A DNA stretch of 64,000 nt. Origin: Natronorubrum halophilum. Its GTDB lineage: Archaea > Halobacteriota > Halobacteria > Halobacteriales > Natrialbaceae. Location of the stretch: positions 1 to 64,000 of the forward strand of contig NZ_QQTY01000002.1 in NCBI RefSeq assembly GCF_003670115.1. The letters run 5' to 3'. Position numbers and translations under genes: made by a program. The notes below the pieces were generated by a model. That model was not told the origin of the DNA. It did no database searches and was given only the letters and a program-made list of their open reading frames with translations. Below, piece by piece: positions 42,444 through 50,886 of the stretch. Position 1 is the stretch's first letter. Every line of letters starts with the position of its first letter.

Positions 42444-43588
42444 ATGAACGAGTTCTTCGTCGGTCTCCTCGCGCGGCTATTCGAGGATCTTCCCGCCTGG
42501 CAAGCGACTGCTCTCCTGATCGGCATTTCGCTGGGGATCGCGGTCGTTCTCGAAGTCGTCGTGCTCCGAACCCTGCTCCGGTACACCAGTCGGACGAAGA
42601 CGCGCTACGATTTCATCCTCGTCGAGGAGCTTCGGCTGCCGGTCGTCGTCACGGCCGCGCTGGCGGGCGTCTATCTGCTCACGCAGCTCCCATCCGTCAC
42701 CGAAAACGTCCTGCTCGCGCCCGGTCAACTCGACACGTTCTTCGGCAAGCCCTCGCTGTCGGTCATCGTCGTCGCCTGGGCGTTCGCCGCCAACCGGATC
42801 GTCAATCGGTTCGTCGACGAGGTCAAGGACAAGGGGTCGCGATTCGACTTCGCGCCGGTCTTCTCGAACGTCTGGACGCTGATCGTCTCCGCCGGCACGA
42901 TCGGCGTCTTGCTGTCGCTGTGGGAGTACAGTATCCGCCGCTGCTCGGCGCGGCCGGCGGCGCGGGCATCGCCGTCGGCTTCGCCGCCCGCGACACCGTC
43001 GCCAACTTCTTCGGCGGCATCGCGCTCTACTTCGACGACACCTACAAGCTGGGCGACTACATCGAACTCGACTCCGGCGAAGCGGGCACCGTCGTCAAAG
43101 TCGGCATTCGATCAACGACGCTCATGATGCGCGACGAAGTGCTCATCACGGTCCCGAACGCGGTGCTGAACGCCGCGAAAGTGATCAATCAGTCGGCTCC
43201 ACAACGCCGCCGTCGACTCAAGGTCCCGATCGGCGTCGGCTACGGGACGGATATCGACGCCTTCGAGGAACTCGTCCTCGAGATCGCCGACGCGGAATCG
43301 CTCGTCCTCGACTCGCCGAAGCCGCGGATGCGGTTTCGGGCCTTCGGCGACTCGGCGCTCGAGTACGAACTCCTCTGCTGGGTGGCCGCGCCGACCCGCG
43401 CCAACAAAGCGACGCACGAACTCAACCGGGCGATGTACAAGGCGTTGGCCGCATCGGAGATCGAGATTCCGTTCCCCCAGCGCGAGATCCACGTTTCGAG
43501 GCCGGGGCCGACCGACGACGACACGACGGATTCGACGTCACCGGTTCTGGGCGATGCGGACGACGTTACTCCGGGACGACGAGCGTAG
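42444..43588 (+). pseudogene. mscS: Mechanosensitive channel MscS, single frameshift
   Basis: Frame one (from 42444) encodes the N-terminal membrane helices up to GVLLSLWEYSI near residue 164. Frame two picks up the pore and beta domains from about 42936 (PLLGAAGGAGIAVGFAARD, FFGGIALYFDDTYKLGDYIE, VGIRSTTLMMRDEVLITVPN). The junction at 42935/42936 is explained by one missing base, where ATC ACG CCG would be expected. The joined product would be a normal MscS of about 380 residues that opens on membrane tension. It could be a true pseudogene, a sequencing error, or less likely a programmed shift; no slippery heptamer is seen. Confidence 0.85.
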
Positions 43589-43706
43589 CGAGGCGGGACG
43601 CCGAACCGACAACCCACGGCGCAGCGAGGCACGACGCTGGGACACCCGAGGAACGAAGCGAGAAACGAAGAGAAATGACGAGGAGCGGTGAGCGGAGCGG
43701 CGGCTG

Positions 43707-45215
43707 CTACGCGAGCGGCGCGTCGTCGTCGACGACGTAGTGACAGCCCGTCGACTCCGCGTTCTCGCTCGCGGCTCGAGCGATCAGCAGGGCCGTCACG
43801 CTCGCGTTCCTGAGTTCGTAGAGATCCCGGGCCGTTCGGGTACGGGTGTACGCGTCGACCTCGCCCTTGAGCCGTCGGAGAACGGCGCTCGCACGGGCGA
43901 CGTCGTCCGGATCGCGCTCGAGGCCGAGGTGCTCGTCCATCGTCCGCTTCAGCCGGATCGACTTCTCGGTGGCGAAGCGCTCGGGCAGGTCCGGGTCGCC
44001 GTTACGCAGGTCGGGTACCTCGACGGTCTCGGGTTCTGCCTCGAGATCGACGGCATCCGCACCCGCTCGCAGCCCCCAGACGAGTCCCTCGAGCAGGCTC
44101 GTACTCGCCAGTCGATTCGCGCCATGAACGCCGGTTCGGGCACACTCGCCGACGGCGTACAGTCGATCGAGCGAGGTTCGCCCGTTCTCGTCGACGTCGA
44201 TTCCGCCGCACAGGAAGTGCTCGCAGGGCGCGACGGGGATCTCGTCGCCTTCGATCCCGCGGTCGCGACACGTCTCGGCGATCGCGGGATACTCGGTCTC
44301 GAACTCGCGTTCGAGCGTGCTCACGTCCAGGTCGACCTCGCCCGTCTCCTCGCGTTCTGTCTCGACGGCGCGGGCGACGACATCCCGCGGAGCGAGATCA
44401 CCCTGCGGATGGTAGTCGTTCATGAACCGTTCGCCGTCCCGATTGCGGAGGACGGCTCCCTCGCCGCGCAGGGCCTCCGAGAGCAGGAACGGATCGTCGC
44501 CTGCGTACGCCGTCGGATGGAACTGGACGTACTCGAGATCGGCGACTTCGGCCCCGGCGAGCGCGGCCATGGCGATCCCGTCGCCGGTCGCGTCGTCGGG
44601 ATTGGTCGAACGCGTATAAAGCGCTCCGATGCCGCCCGTCGCGAGGATCGTCGTCCCGGCGAAGATCGCCTTTCCGGTGGATTCCTCGTCGCTCACGACG
44701 CCGTGAACGCGCCCCTCGTGCGTGATGAGCTCGAGCGCGGCGGTGTCCTGGCGAACCTCGATGCGGTCGTGCGCATCCAGATAGCGCAGGAACGGGCGCA
44801 GAATGTGCGTTCCAGTCGCGGCGTCGACGTGGAGGATCCGGTACGCCGAGTGGGCTGCCTCGCGCGTGTAGTCGAACTCGCCGCCGTCGGTCTCGTCGAA
44901 CCCGATCTCGAGCGTCTCGAGCAACACGTCCTCGACGGCGTCGTCTGCGTTCTCGACCAGTACGTCGACCGCGTCCGGATCCGCCGTGCCGTCGCTGGCT
45001 GTGAGGATGTCCTCCTTGAGGCTCTTCGGGTCCCCGCGCGTCGTCGAGATGCCGCCCTGCGCCCAGTCGGTGCTGGCGTCGTCGGGACGCTCGGCCTTGG
45101 TCAGAAGCAACACCTCGGCACCCTCGCGTGCGGCCGACAGGGCGGCTGCACAGCCCGCGATGCCGCTGCCGATCACGAGTACGTCCGCGAGTTCGTGGTC
45201 TGTTGTGTCAGTCAT
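43707..45215 (-). CDS. nadB: L-aspartate oxidase
   Basis: The 502-residue FAD enzyme oxidises L-aspartate to iminoaspartate for NAD synthesis. The Rossmann motif is VIGSGIAGCAAALSAAREG (residues 14-32), with TDWAQGGISTT near 50. TTILATGGIGALYTRSTNPD is near 188, and AEVADLEYVQFHPTAY supplies the active-site His. The C-terminal helical domain follows. The nadA stop is 9 nt before its start, so both are translated from one message. The enzyme should produce H2O2 or use a quinone/fumarate acceptor. Confidence 0.95.
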   Translation of the reverse strand: MTDTTDHELADVLVIGSGIAGCAAALSAAREGAEVLLLTKAERPDDASTDWAQGGISTTRGDPKSLKEDILTASDGTADPDAVDVLVENADDAVEDVLLETLEIGFDETDGGEFDYTREAAHSAYRILHVDAATGTHILRPFLRYLDAHDRIEVRQDTAALELITHEGRVHGVVSDEESTGKAIFAGTTILATGGIGALYTRSTNPDDATGDGIAMAALAGAEVADLEYVQFHPTAYAGDDPFLLSEALRGEGAVLRNRDGERFMNDYHPQGDLAPRDVVARAVETEREETGEVDLDVSTLEREFETEYPAIAETCRDRGIEGDEIPVAPCEHFLCGGIDVDENGRTSLDRLYAVGECARTGVHGANRLASTSLLEGLVWGLRAGADAVDLEAEPETVEVPDLRNGDPDLPERFATEKSIRLKRTMDEHLGLERDPDDVARASAVLRRLKGEVDAYTRTRTARDLYELRNASVTALLIARAASENAESTGCHYVVDDDAPLA

Positions 45216-45224
45216 GATCGAGGG

Positions 45225-46403
45225 TTAGATCTCGAGCATCCGTTCGAGAGCGAGGCCCGCGAGTTCCTTCTCCTCGGGGGCGACCTCGATCACGTTGCGT
45301 TCGCGGCCGCGGACGAGTTCCTCGAGCACCCAGGTGAGGTAGTTCGGGTCGATCTGGCGCATGGCGTTGCAGTCCATGCAGGCGTCGCCGCACAGCGGCA
45401 GGACGTTCACCTCGGGATGCCAGCGCTGGAGGTGCTCGGTAAGGTGGATCTCGGTGCCGATGGCCCACGTGTCGCCGGGATCGGCCGTTTCGATCGTCTC
45501 GCAGATCGCCGCTGTCGAACCGGCCTCGTCGGCGGCCTCGACGACCTCGCGTCGGCACTCGGGGTGGACGATCACCTTCGCGTCGTCGTGCTCGGCCCGG
45601 ATCTGCTCGATGTGCTCTACGCGGAATCGCTCGTGGACCTGGCAGTAGCCGTCCCAGAGGATGATGTCGCTCTCGGCGACCTCGTTGGCATCGCCGGACA
45701 CAGTCCGGCTGCTCGAGGTGTGTCGCGCCTCGCTGTCTTTCCCATCGGAATCCCACGGGTCCCATTCGGCGATCCGGTCTTCCATGCCCATCCGGTGGGC
45801 GGTGTTCTCCCCGAGGTGCTTGTCGGGGAGGAAGAGGACCTTATCGCCCCGCTCGAAGGCGTACTCGAACGCCTTGTGCGCGTTCGAGGAGGTACAGACG
45901 AGTCCGCCCTGACTCGCACAGAAGGCCTTCAGATCCGCGTAGGAGTTCATGTACGTGATCGGAACGATGTTCGCGTCCGGCGCGGCGGCGGTGATCTCGG
46001 CCCACGCGCTGTCGACCTGGAGCGCCTCGGCCATCCCGGCCATCGGACAGGAGGCCTCCATGCTCGGGAGGATGACGGTCTGGTCGTCGTCGGTGATGAT
46101 ATCCGCGCTCTCGGCCATGAACGTGACGCCGGCGAAGATCACGTACTCGGCGTCCGCGGCGGCGGCTTCCGTCGACAGTTGATAGGAGTCGCCGACGAAA
46201 TCGGCGTGCTCGACGATCTCGCGTCGCTGGTAGTTGTGGCCGAGGATCACGACGTCGTCGCCGAGTTCCTCGAGTGCCGCTTCGATGCGTTCGGTCCGTT
46301 CTCCCTCCTCGAGTTCCCGGTAGCGGGGCGGTAACTGCTCGAGGGTGTCGTATTTGAACAGACTCAGTTCGGTATCCAGCTCCGTCGTTTCCATTGTAAC
46401 CAT
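45225..46403 (-). CDS. nadA: Quinolinate synthase A with palindromic insertion
   Basis: The 392-residue protein condenses iminoaspartate with dihydroxyacetone phosphate to quinolinate and holds a [4Fe-4S] cluster. Likely cluster ligands are the Cys in CPMAGMAEA-like sequence, the Cys in GLVCTSSNAHKAF or HPECRREV, and CGDACMDC near residue 340. The start at 46403 is favoured because AGGTGA lies 6 nt upstream, an ideal Shine-Dalgarno site; ATG 46394 is the alternative. At about residues 217-245 a hydrophilic Ser/Asp-rich insertion interrupts the fold and is coded by a perfect 6-bp inverted repeat (45694-45708). Confidence 0.94.
   Translation of the reverse strand: MVTMETTELDTELSLFKYDTLEQLPPRYRELEEGERTERIEAALEELGDDVVILGHNYQRREIVEHADFVGDSYQLSTEAAAADAEYVIFAGVTFMAESADIITDDDQTVILPSMEASCPMAGMAEALQVDSAWAEITAAAPDANIVPITYMNSYADLKAFCASQGGLVCTSSNAHKAFEYAFERGDKVLFLPDKHLGENTAHRMGMEDRIAEWDPWDSDGKDSEARHTSSSRTVSGDANEVAESDIILWDGYCQVHERFRVEHIEQIRAEHDDAKVIVHPECRREVVEAADEAGSTAAICETIETADPGDTWAIGTEIHLTEHLQRWHPEVNVLPLCGDACMDCNAMRQIDPNYLTWVLEELVRGRERNVIEVAPEEKELAGLALERMLEI
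45655..45750 (-). repeat. In-frame palindromic insertion inside nadA
   Basis: CCGGAC (45694-45699) and GTCCGG (45703-45708) form a hairpin with a 3-nt loop ACA. The segment around it encodes the Ser/Arg/Asp-rich stretch SEARHTSSSRTVSGDANE. The conserved parts of NadA on both sides are intact. The limits are judged from the protein pattern. Confidence 0.5.
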
Positions 46404-46607
46404 TCTCCGTCACCTGTGGTTGACTACACATCACAGGCCGCTATTGAATAACTTTTTCCTTCGATACCCGGAACTGGGGGAATACCATCGATTTATACGA
46501 CGATAGAAAACGAATTACCGGTTGTTGGACTCTACCGACAGATTCCGGTCGGTGACTGTCGCGTGAGCGTTGACTACATCCTTTCCGCTGGAGCCCGTAG
46601 CGTCGAT

Positions 46608-47678
46608 ATGGCGCTTCAGGATACATTCGCACACTTCACGCGGCGAGACTGGGAGCGGGACGCGCCCGAGGGAACGGTGCGGCTCGCCCTGGTCGGCGTC
46701 GGAGGCTTCGCTCAGAACCGCGCGTTGCCGGCCATTGCTAACGGAACGTACTGCGAGGCGACGACGCTCGTCACCAGTTCGCCCGATCGAACGCGATCCG
46801 TCGCCGAATCGTTCGACGTTCCCCACGTCGTCGACTACGACTCGTTCCTGGCCGGTGACCACGCGGAGACGTACGACGCGGTTTACGTCGCGACGCCGAA
46901 CGCCACCCACGGTACCTACGCTATCGCCGCCGCAGCGCACGGCAAACACGTCATCTGTGAGAAACCCCTCGAGACCGATCTCGAGGGCGCTCGAGGGATC
47001 GCCACCGCCTGTGACGACGCCGACGTGACGCTGATGACCGCCTACCGCCTGCAGGTCGAACCGACGGTGCGGCGAACGCGGGAACTCGTTCGCAACGGCG
47101 TCATCGGCGACGTCGTCCAGGTCCACGGCGGCTTCTCGCATCCGCTGTTGGAACACGCCGGTCCCGAAACGTGGCGACTCGATCCCGACCTCGCGGGCGG
47201 GGGCGTGCTGGTCGACCTCGGCGTCTATCCGCTGAACACGATCCGGTACCTTCTCGACGCCGATCCCTCGGGTATCTACGCCACAACCCACTCGAGCGGT
47301 GAGCCGTTCGACGCGGTCGACGAGCACGTCGCGTTCCAACTCGAGTTCGAGAGCTGCGCGACGGCATCCTGTACCGCGAGCTTCGACGCTCACGCAAGCA
47401 GCCGCCTCGAACTGGTCGGCACCGAGGGCATGATCTCGATCACCTCGCCGTTCGGCGGCGTCGTCCCCCAGGAGATGGTCGTCGAGAGCGGCGACATGCG
47501 CATGGAGTACACGGGTCCGTCGGTCGATGAGGTCCGCGAGGAGTTCGATTACTTCGGCTACTGCGTGCTGACGGGCACCGACCCGGAGCCCGATGGCGAG
47601 GACGGGATCGCGGACCTTCGGGCGATCGAGGCGGCCTACGAGTCCGCGGAGACGGGGTGTCGGGTCGACCTCGAGTGA
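46608..47678 (+). CDS. gfo6: Gfo/Idh/MocA oxidoreductase, D-xylose 1-dehydrogenase Gfo6-like
   Basis: The 356-residue protein has the N-terminal FAHFTRRDWERDAPEGTVRL leader typical of the haloarchaeal Gfo6 group. A Rossmann segment ALVGVGGFAQNRALPAIANG follows, then the catalytic Lys in ICEKPLETD (about residue 124). GPETWRLDPDLAGGGVLVDLGVYPLNTIRY is split by the sugar-binding site near residue 200. Gfo6 enzymes oxidise D-xylose with NADP+. No other xylose genes are nearby, so the sugar is not certain. The ATG at 46608 is preferred to a GTG at 46563, whose extra residues do not fit the family. Confidence 0.85.
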   Translation: MALQDTFAHFTRRDWERDAPEGTVRLALVGVGGFAQNRALPAIANGTYCEATTLVTSSPDRTRSVAESFDVPHVVDYDSFLAGDHAETYDAVYVATPNATHGTYAIAAAAHGKHVICEKPLETDLEGARGIATACDDADVTLMTAYRLQVEPTVRRTRELVRNGVIGDVVQVHGGFSHPLLEHAGPETWRLDPDLAGGGVLVDLGVYPLNTIRYLLDADPSGIYATTHSSGEPFDAVDEHVAFQLEFESCATASCTASFDAHASSRLELVGTEGMISITSPFGGVVPQEMVVESGDMRMEYTGPSVDEVREEFDYFGYCVLTGTDPEPDGEDGIADLRAIEAAYESAETGCRVDLE

Positions 47679-47732
47679 GCAGCGACCCGGTCGTGGATCA
47701 TAGAGCAACTCGCCGGTCGGCGTCGACCCTCG

Positions 47733-48479
47733 CTAGATCGCCGACACGAGTCCGATCGCCGTCATCAGCGCTCCGATCGCCATCCAGACGACCGCCGGCT
47801 TGGCCAGCCGTCGGGCGGCCACACGCTGTGAGGAATCCGCGACGACGAAGGCCGGGGCGTCCGGCCCGCCCTCGACGACCGAACTGACGTCGCGCATCGT
47901 TTCCCGCGCATCCACGTCGTAGCGAGACTGCCCGAACACGTACGCCTCCTCGCCCGGATCGAGCCGCCGTTCGTGGTATCGCCTGTCGTTTCCGGTCGCG
48001 ATCTCGACGACGCCGATATCGAACGACGTGTTCTCGGACTCGAGATCGGACTCGGTCTCGAGGAACTCCCTGATCGGCTCCGGTTCGGCCTCGCCGCCGT
48101 CGACCTCGATTGTCGTTTCCGTCGAAAGCGCGAGGTCGGCTCCGGCCGGCTCGACTCGGACGCTCGCGGTGGCGTCCTCGAGCCTGAAGGGGACCCCGCC
48201 GGCTCCCTCGTCGACCGTCGTCCACGAGGAGTGTTTCCCGCTCGAGCGGTACTCCTCGACCTCGTACTCGTAAACCAGACACTCCGTCCCAGTCAGCGGC
48301 CCCCTAACCGTTCCGCCGACGGCGCTCGCCGTCCCCTCGAGTTCGACGGGCCCCTCGGCTCGTTCGATCGTGACGATATCGTCGGTCCCGCCGCGGTAGA
48401 CGTGATAGGCGGGCCGGAGCTTCCAGCACCCGGCTGCGACGAGCGCGACGCCGACTACAGCGAGTATCACACCGAGCAT
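47733..48479 (-). CDS. GIDE/BAM-domain membrane protein
   Basis: The 248-residue protein has one N-terminal membrane segment (MLGVILAVVGVALVAAGCWK) and a second at the C-terminus (VVWMAIGALMTAIGLVSAI). Between them is a beta-rich part with VELEGTASAVGGTVRGPLTG and ECLVYEYEVEEYRSSGKHSS. This matches the GIDE (BAM) domain found in mitochondrial MULAN and in prokaryotic membrane proteins. There is no RING finger. The function in archaea is unknown; it may sense or bind membrane ligands. Confidence 0.75.
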   Translation of the reverse strand: MLGVILAVVGVALVAAGCWKLRPAYHVYRGGTDDIVTIERAEGPVELEGTASAVGGTVRGPLTGTECLVYEYEVEEYRSSGKHSSWTTVDEGAGGVPFRLEDATASVRVEPAGADLALSTETTIEVDGGEAEPEPIREFLETESDLESENTSFDIGVVEIATGNDRRYHERRLDPGEEAYVFGQSRYDVDARETMRDVSSVVEGGPDAPAFVVADSSQRVAARRLAKPAVVWMAIGALMTAIGLVSAI

Positions 48480-48633
48480 CGATCGAACGTCGCGGCTGGA
48501 GCCGATAATATTGTTGGTTTTCGAACACCACTGGCGAAACCGGGTGGGCCGCGCCGTCGACGGAACACCGACCGCTCCCCGCAGCGCACGCTTTTCGGGT
48601 CGTTCTCGTTTCGTACGACCGGCGTTGCGCTGC

Positions 48634-50304
48634 TCACGCGACGCGGCCGTCGAAGACGATCTCGCCGTCGACGAGCGTCATCGCCACGTCGATCTCGTCG
48701 ATCCGAACGGACTCCGCCCAGGGCGATTCCTCGAGCACTACGAGATCCCCCCGCTTGCCGACCTCGAGCGTGCCGAGTCTGTCCTCGTCGAAGCCGGCGT
48801 AGGCCGCGCCGCGGGTGTACGCCCGTAGTGCCTCGGTGACCGACAGCCGCTGTGCCTCGGTCGGTGCGTTGACCGCGTGGTGGATCCCCAGCAGGGGATC
48901 GAGCGGCATGCAGTCCGAGCCGAAGGCGAGGGGCACGCCCGCCTCGAGCACCCGCCGGAAGCGGTTCGTTCGGCTCCGTCGCTCCCTGCCCAGCCGCTGG
49001 TCGTAGAGCCCACCCTCTCCGGCCCACTGGTGGAAGTTCGGCTGCATCGAGGCGACGATTTCGGCTTCAGCCATGCGCTCTATGTGCTCGTCGGTCGCGA
49101 GTTCGACGTGTTCGATCCGGTGGCGCGAGCCCCCGGGATCGCTCGTGGTTTCGAAGGCGGACAGCGCCTCCTCGATCGCCGCGTCCCCGATGGCGTGGGC
49201 GGTTAGCTGGAATCCCGCGTCGTCGACTCGGTCGACGATCTCCTCGAGTTCCGCGGGGGTGATGACCCACTCGCCGTCGGCGCGCTGCGCCGACGAGGCT
49301 CGCGACCCGCCGGATCGCTCACCGCTGTCCTCCGGGTCGGGGCCGACACCGCCGCTCGTGTCGAGGTCGACGCCGTCGGTAGTCCAGTCGGGATCGCCTC
49401 CACCGTCGGGTTCGTACGGCTCGAACAGCTTCGCCGTCCGGGATCCGATACTCCCGTCCGTGTAGGTTTTGATCGCGCCCGTCTGCACGCGGTCGCTGCC
49501 GCCGTTCGTTGTCAGCCCCACCTCGAGTACGCTCTCTAGGTGATCGATCCAGTAGTTGATCCGCACGCGCGTTGGCAGGTCGCCCGCCGCCTCGAGGTCG
49601 CGGTACACTCGCGGAGAGCGGGAGTTCCGGACCATGTCGTGGACCGCGGTGACGCCCGTCGAGGCGGCGTGCTCGAGACCGGCGGTGACGAGGTCCAGGG
49701 TTTCGTCGTAGCCGGGAGAAATGTGCGAACGGACGGTCTCGGCCGCGTCTTCGACGACGACGCCGGTGGGCTCGCCGGTCGCCTCCGAGCGCCGAACGTC
49801 GCCCTCGGGGAGATCGTCGGCGAGACGCTCGAGGGCGACCGAGTTCAGCGACGCGGCGTGCATGTCGATCCGCAGGGCGACGACGGGGCGCTCGGTGCTC
49901 ACCCGATCGAGGTGCTCGCGCGTGAGGTAGGCGCGGTCGTCACCCTCCCACTCGCTTTCGTCGTAGCCAAAGCCCTGAATCCACTCGCCGTCCGTTTCGT
50001 CGGCGCGCGCGGAGAGGCGTTCGACGCAGCCCTCGGAACCGGTCGCGTCCGAGAGGTCCGCGTGGACGAGGAACCGGCCCGTGTTTTCGACGTGCGTGTG
50101 GGCGTCGATGAAGCCGGGCAGGACGACTCGGCCCTCGCAGTCGATCACGTCGGTTTCGACGCCCTCGAGGAACTCGATCTCGTAGGTGTCGCCGAGGCGA
50201 ACGATCTCGCCGTCGCGGATCGCGACCGCCTCGTGGACGGTGTCGGGTTCGGTAAGCGTGTGGACCGCCCCGTTGATCAGCAGGCGGTCGGCGGCGTCGG
50301 TCAT
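48634..50304 (-). CDS. Amidohydrolase (YtcJ-like, amidohydrolase 3 family) with palindromic insertion
   Basis: The 556-residue zinc hydrolase has the N-terminal LLINGAVHTLTEPDTVHEAV and metal-binding LPGFIDAHTHVENTGRF near residue 60. A middle VRINYWIDHLESV precedes TAHAIGDAAIEEALSAF (His), SRHRIEHVELA (His) and FGSDCMPLDPLLGIHHAV (Asp), the usual YtcJ ligands. The substrate is unknown. An insertion at residues about 310-345 (GGVGPDPEDSGERSGGSRAS and onward) contains a perfect 9-bp hairpin in DNA (49275-49295). The start at 50304 puts the conserved N-terminus at once. Confidence 0.88.
   Translation of the reverse strand: MTDAADRLLINGAVHTLTEPDTVHEAVAIRDGEIVRLGDTYEIEFLEGVETDVIDCEGRVVLPGFIDAHTHVENTGRFLVHADLSDATGSEGCVERLSARADETDGEWIQGFGYDESEWEGDDRAYLTREHLDRVSTERPVVALRIDMHAASLNSVALERLADDLPEGDVRRSEATGEPTGVVVEDAAETVRSHISPGYDETLDLVTAGLEHAASTGVTAVHDMVRNSRSPRVYRDLEAAGDLPTRVRINYWIDHLESVLEVGLTTNGGSDRVQTGAIKTYTDGSIGSRTAKLFEPYEPDGGGDPDWTTDGVDLDTSGGVGPDPEDSGERSGGSRASSAQRADGEWVITPAELEEIVDRVDDAGFQLTAHAIGDAAIEEALSAFETTSDPGGSRHRIEHVELATDEHIERMAEAEIVASMQPNFHQWAGEGGLYDQRLGRERRSRTNRFRRVLEAGVPLAFGSDCMPLDPLLGIHHAVNAPTEAQRLSVTEALRAYTRGAAYAGFDEDRLGTLEVGKRGDLVVLEESPWAESVRIDEIDVAMTLVDGEIVFDGRVA
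49268..49375 (-). repeat. In-frame palindromic insertion inside the amidohydrolase gene
   Basis: CGTCGGCGC (49275-49283) and GCGCCGACG (49287-49295) pair perfectly around a 3-nt loop GCT. The coded stretch is rich in Gly, Ser, Asp and Arg and lies between two conserved parts of the barrel. Confidence 0.55.
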
Positions 50305-50439
50305 GTCAGAGAGCCCACGAGCGAGCGACAAAACGATTGCGGCGAACCGCGTCGAACGTCGTGGATACGGCCTCTCGGTCGACGACGGTTCACACGAATC
50401 GAGGCTAACGTTTAGTATGTTAGATATCGTATCATTCGT

Positions 50440-50826
50440 ATGCTCTCGCACGAAAACCGCGTCATTCTGGGATCAATTATCCTGTCGGTGCTCGCTGTTC
50501 TCGGAGCAGTCGTCGTCGACACCTATCTGGTGATTTCCCTCGGTGCGAACCCCGTCCTCTCGTTTCTCGTCTTCGGCGGCATCGTCGTCGTCGTCCCGCA
50601 ACTGTACCTCGCGGTCACCGACGAGGACGTCTCTCCTCGGAGCAGAGTTCGCTTCGCCGTCATCGCGACGGGCGTGTTCGCAGTCATGTTCGCCAGAGAC
50701 GCGGCGGCACTCGAGAGCCGGATAATCCTCACGGTCGGCGGCGGCGCGTTCGTCGGCCTCGTCTGCTACGAGTTCCTCGCCGGCTACCGGGCCTCGAGTG
50801 ACGATCCATCGGCCCGGCCCCAGTGA
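50440..50826 (+). CDS. Small uncharacterised membrane protein
   Basis: The 128-residue protein has four hydrophobic segments (about residues 8-28, 38-57, 68-82 and 92-110) and polar ends. It contains no motif known to me. It begins MLSHENRVILGSIILSVLAV and ends with an Asp/Ser-rich tail. It is divergent from the amidohydrolase gene and 60 nt before hmgA on the same strand, so it may be expressed with hmgA. Confidence 0.7.
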   Translation: MLSHENRVILGSIILSVLAVLGAVVVDTYLVISLGANPVLSFLVFGGIVVVVPQLYLAVTDEDVSPRSRVRFAVIATGVFAVMFARDAAALESRIILTVGGGAFVGLVCYEFLAGYRASSDDPSARPQ

Positions 50827-50886
50827 CCGACGTCGGTCCCGTGAGAATCAGCAACCCTTAGGACCGGCCGCTGTCTTGGCCAACGT

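Noticed and set aside
42930-42945. Programmed ribosomal frameshift in mscS
   Set aside because: No slippery heptamer or following pseudoknot is evident, and one missing base gives a simple explanation.
43740-46334. An 864-residue plus-strand open frame
   Set aside because: It is fully antisense to nadB and nadA, with Arg/Val-rich composition and no domain motif.
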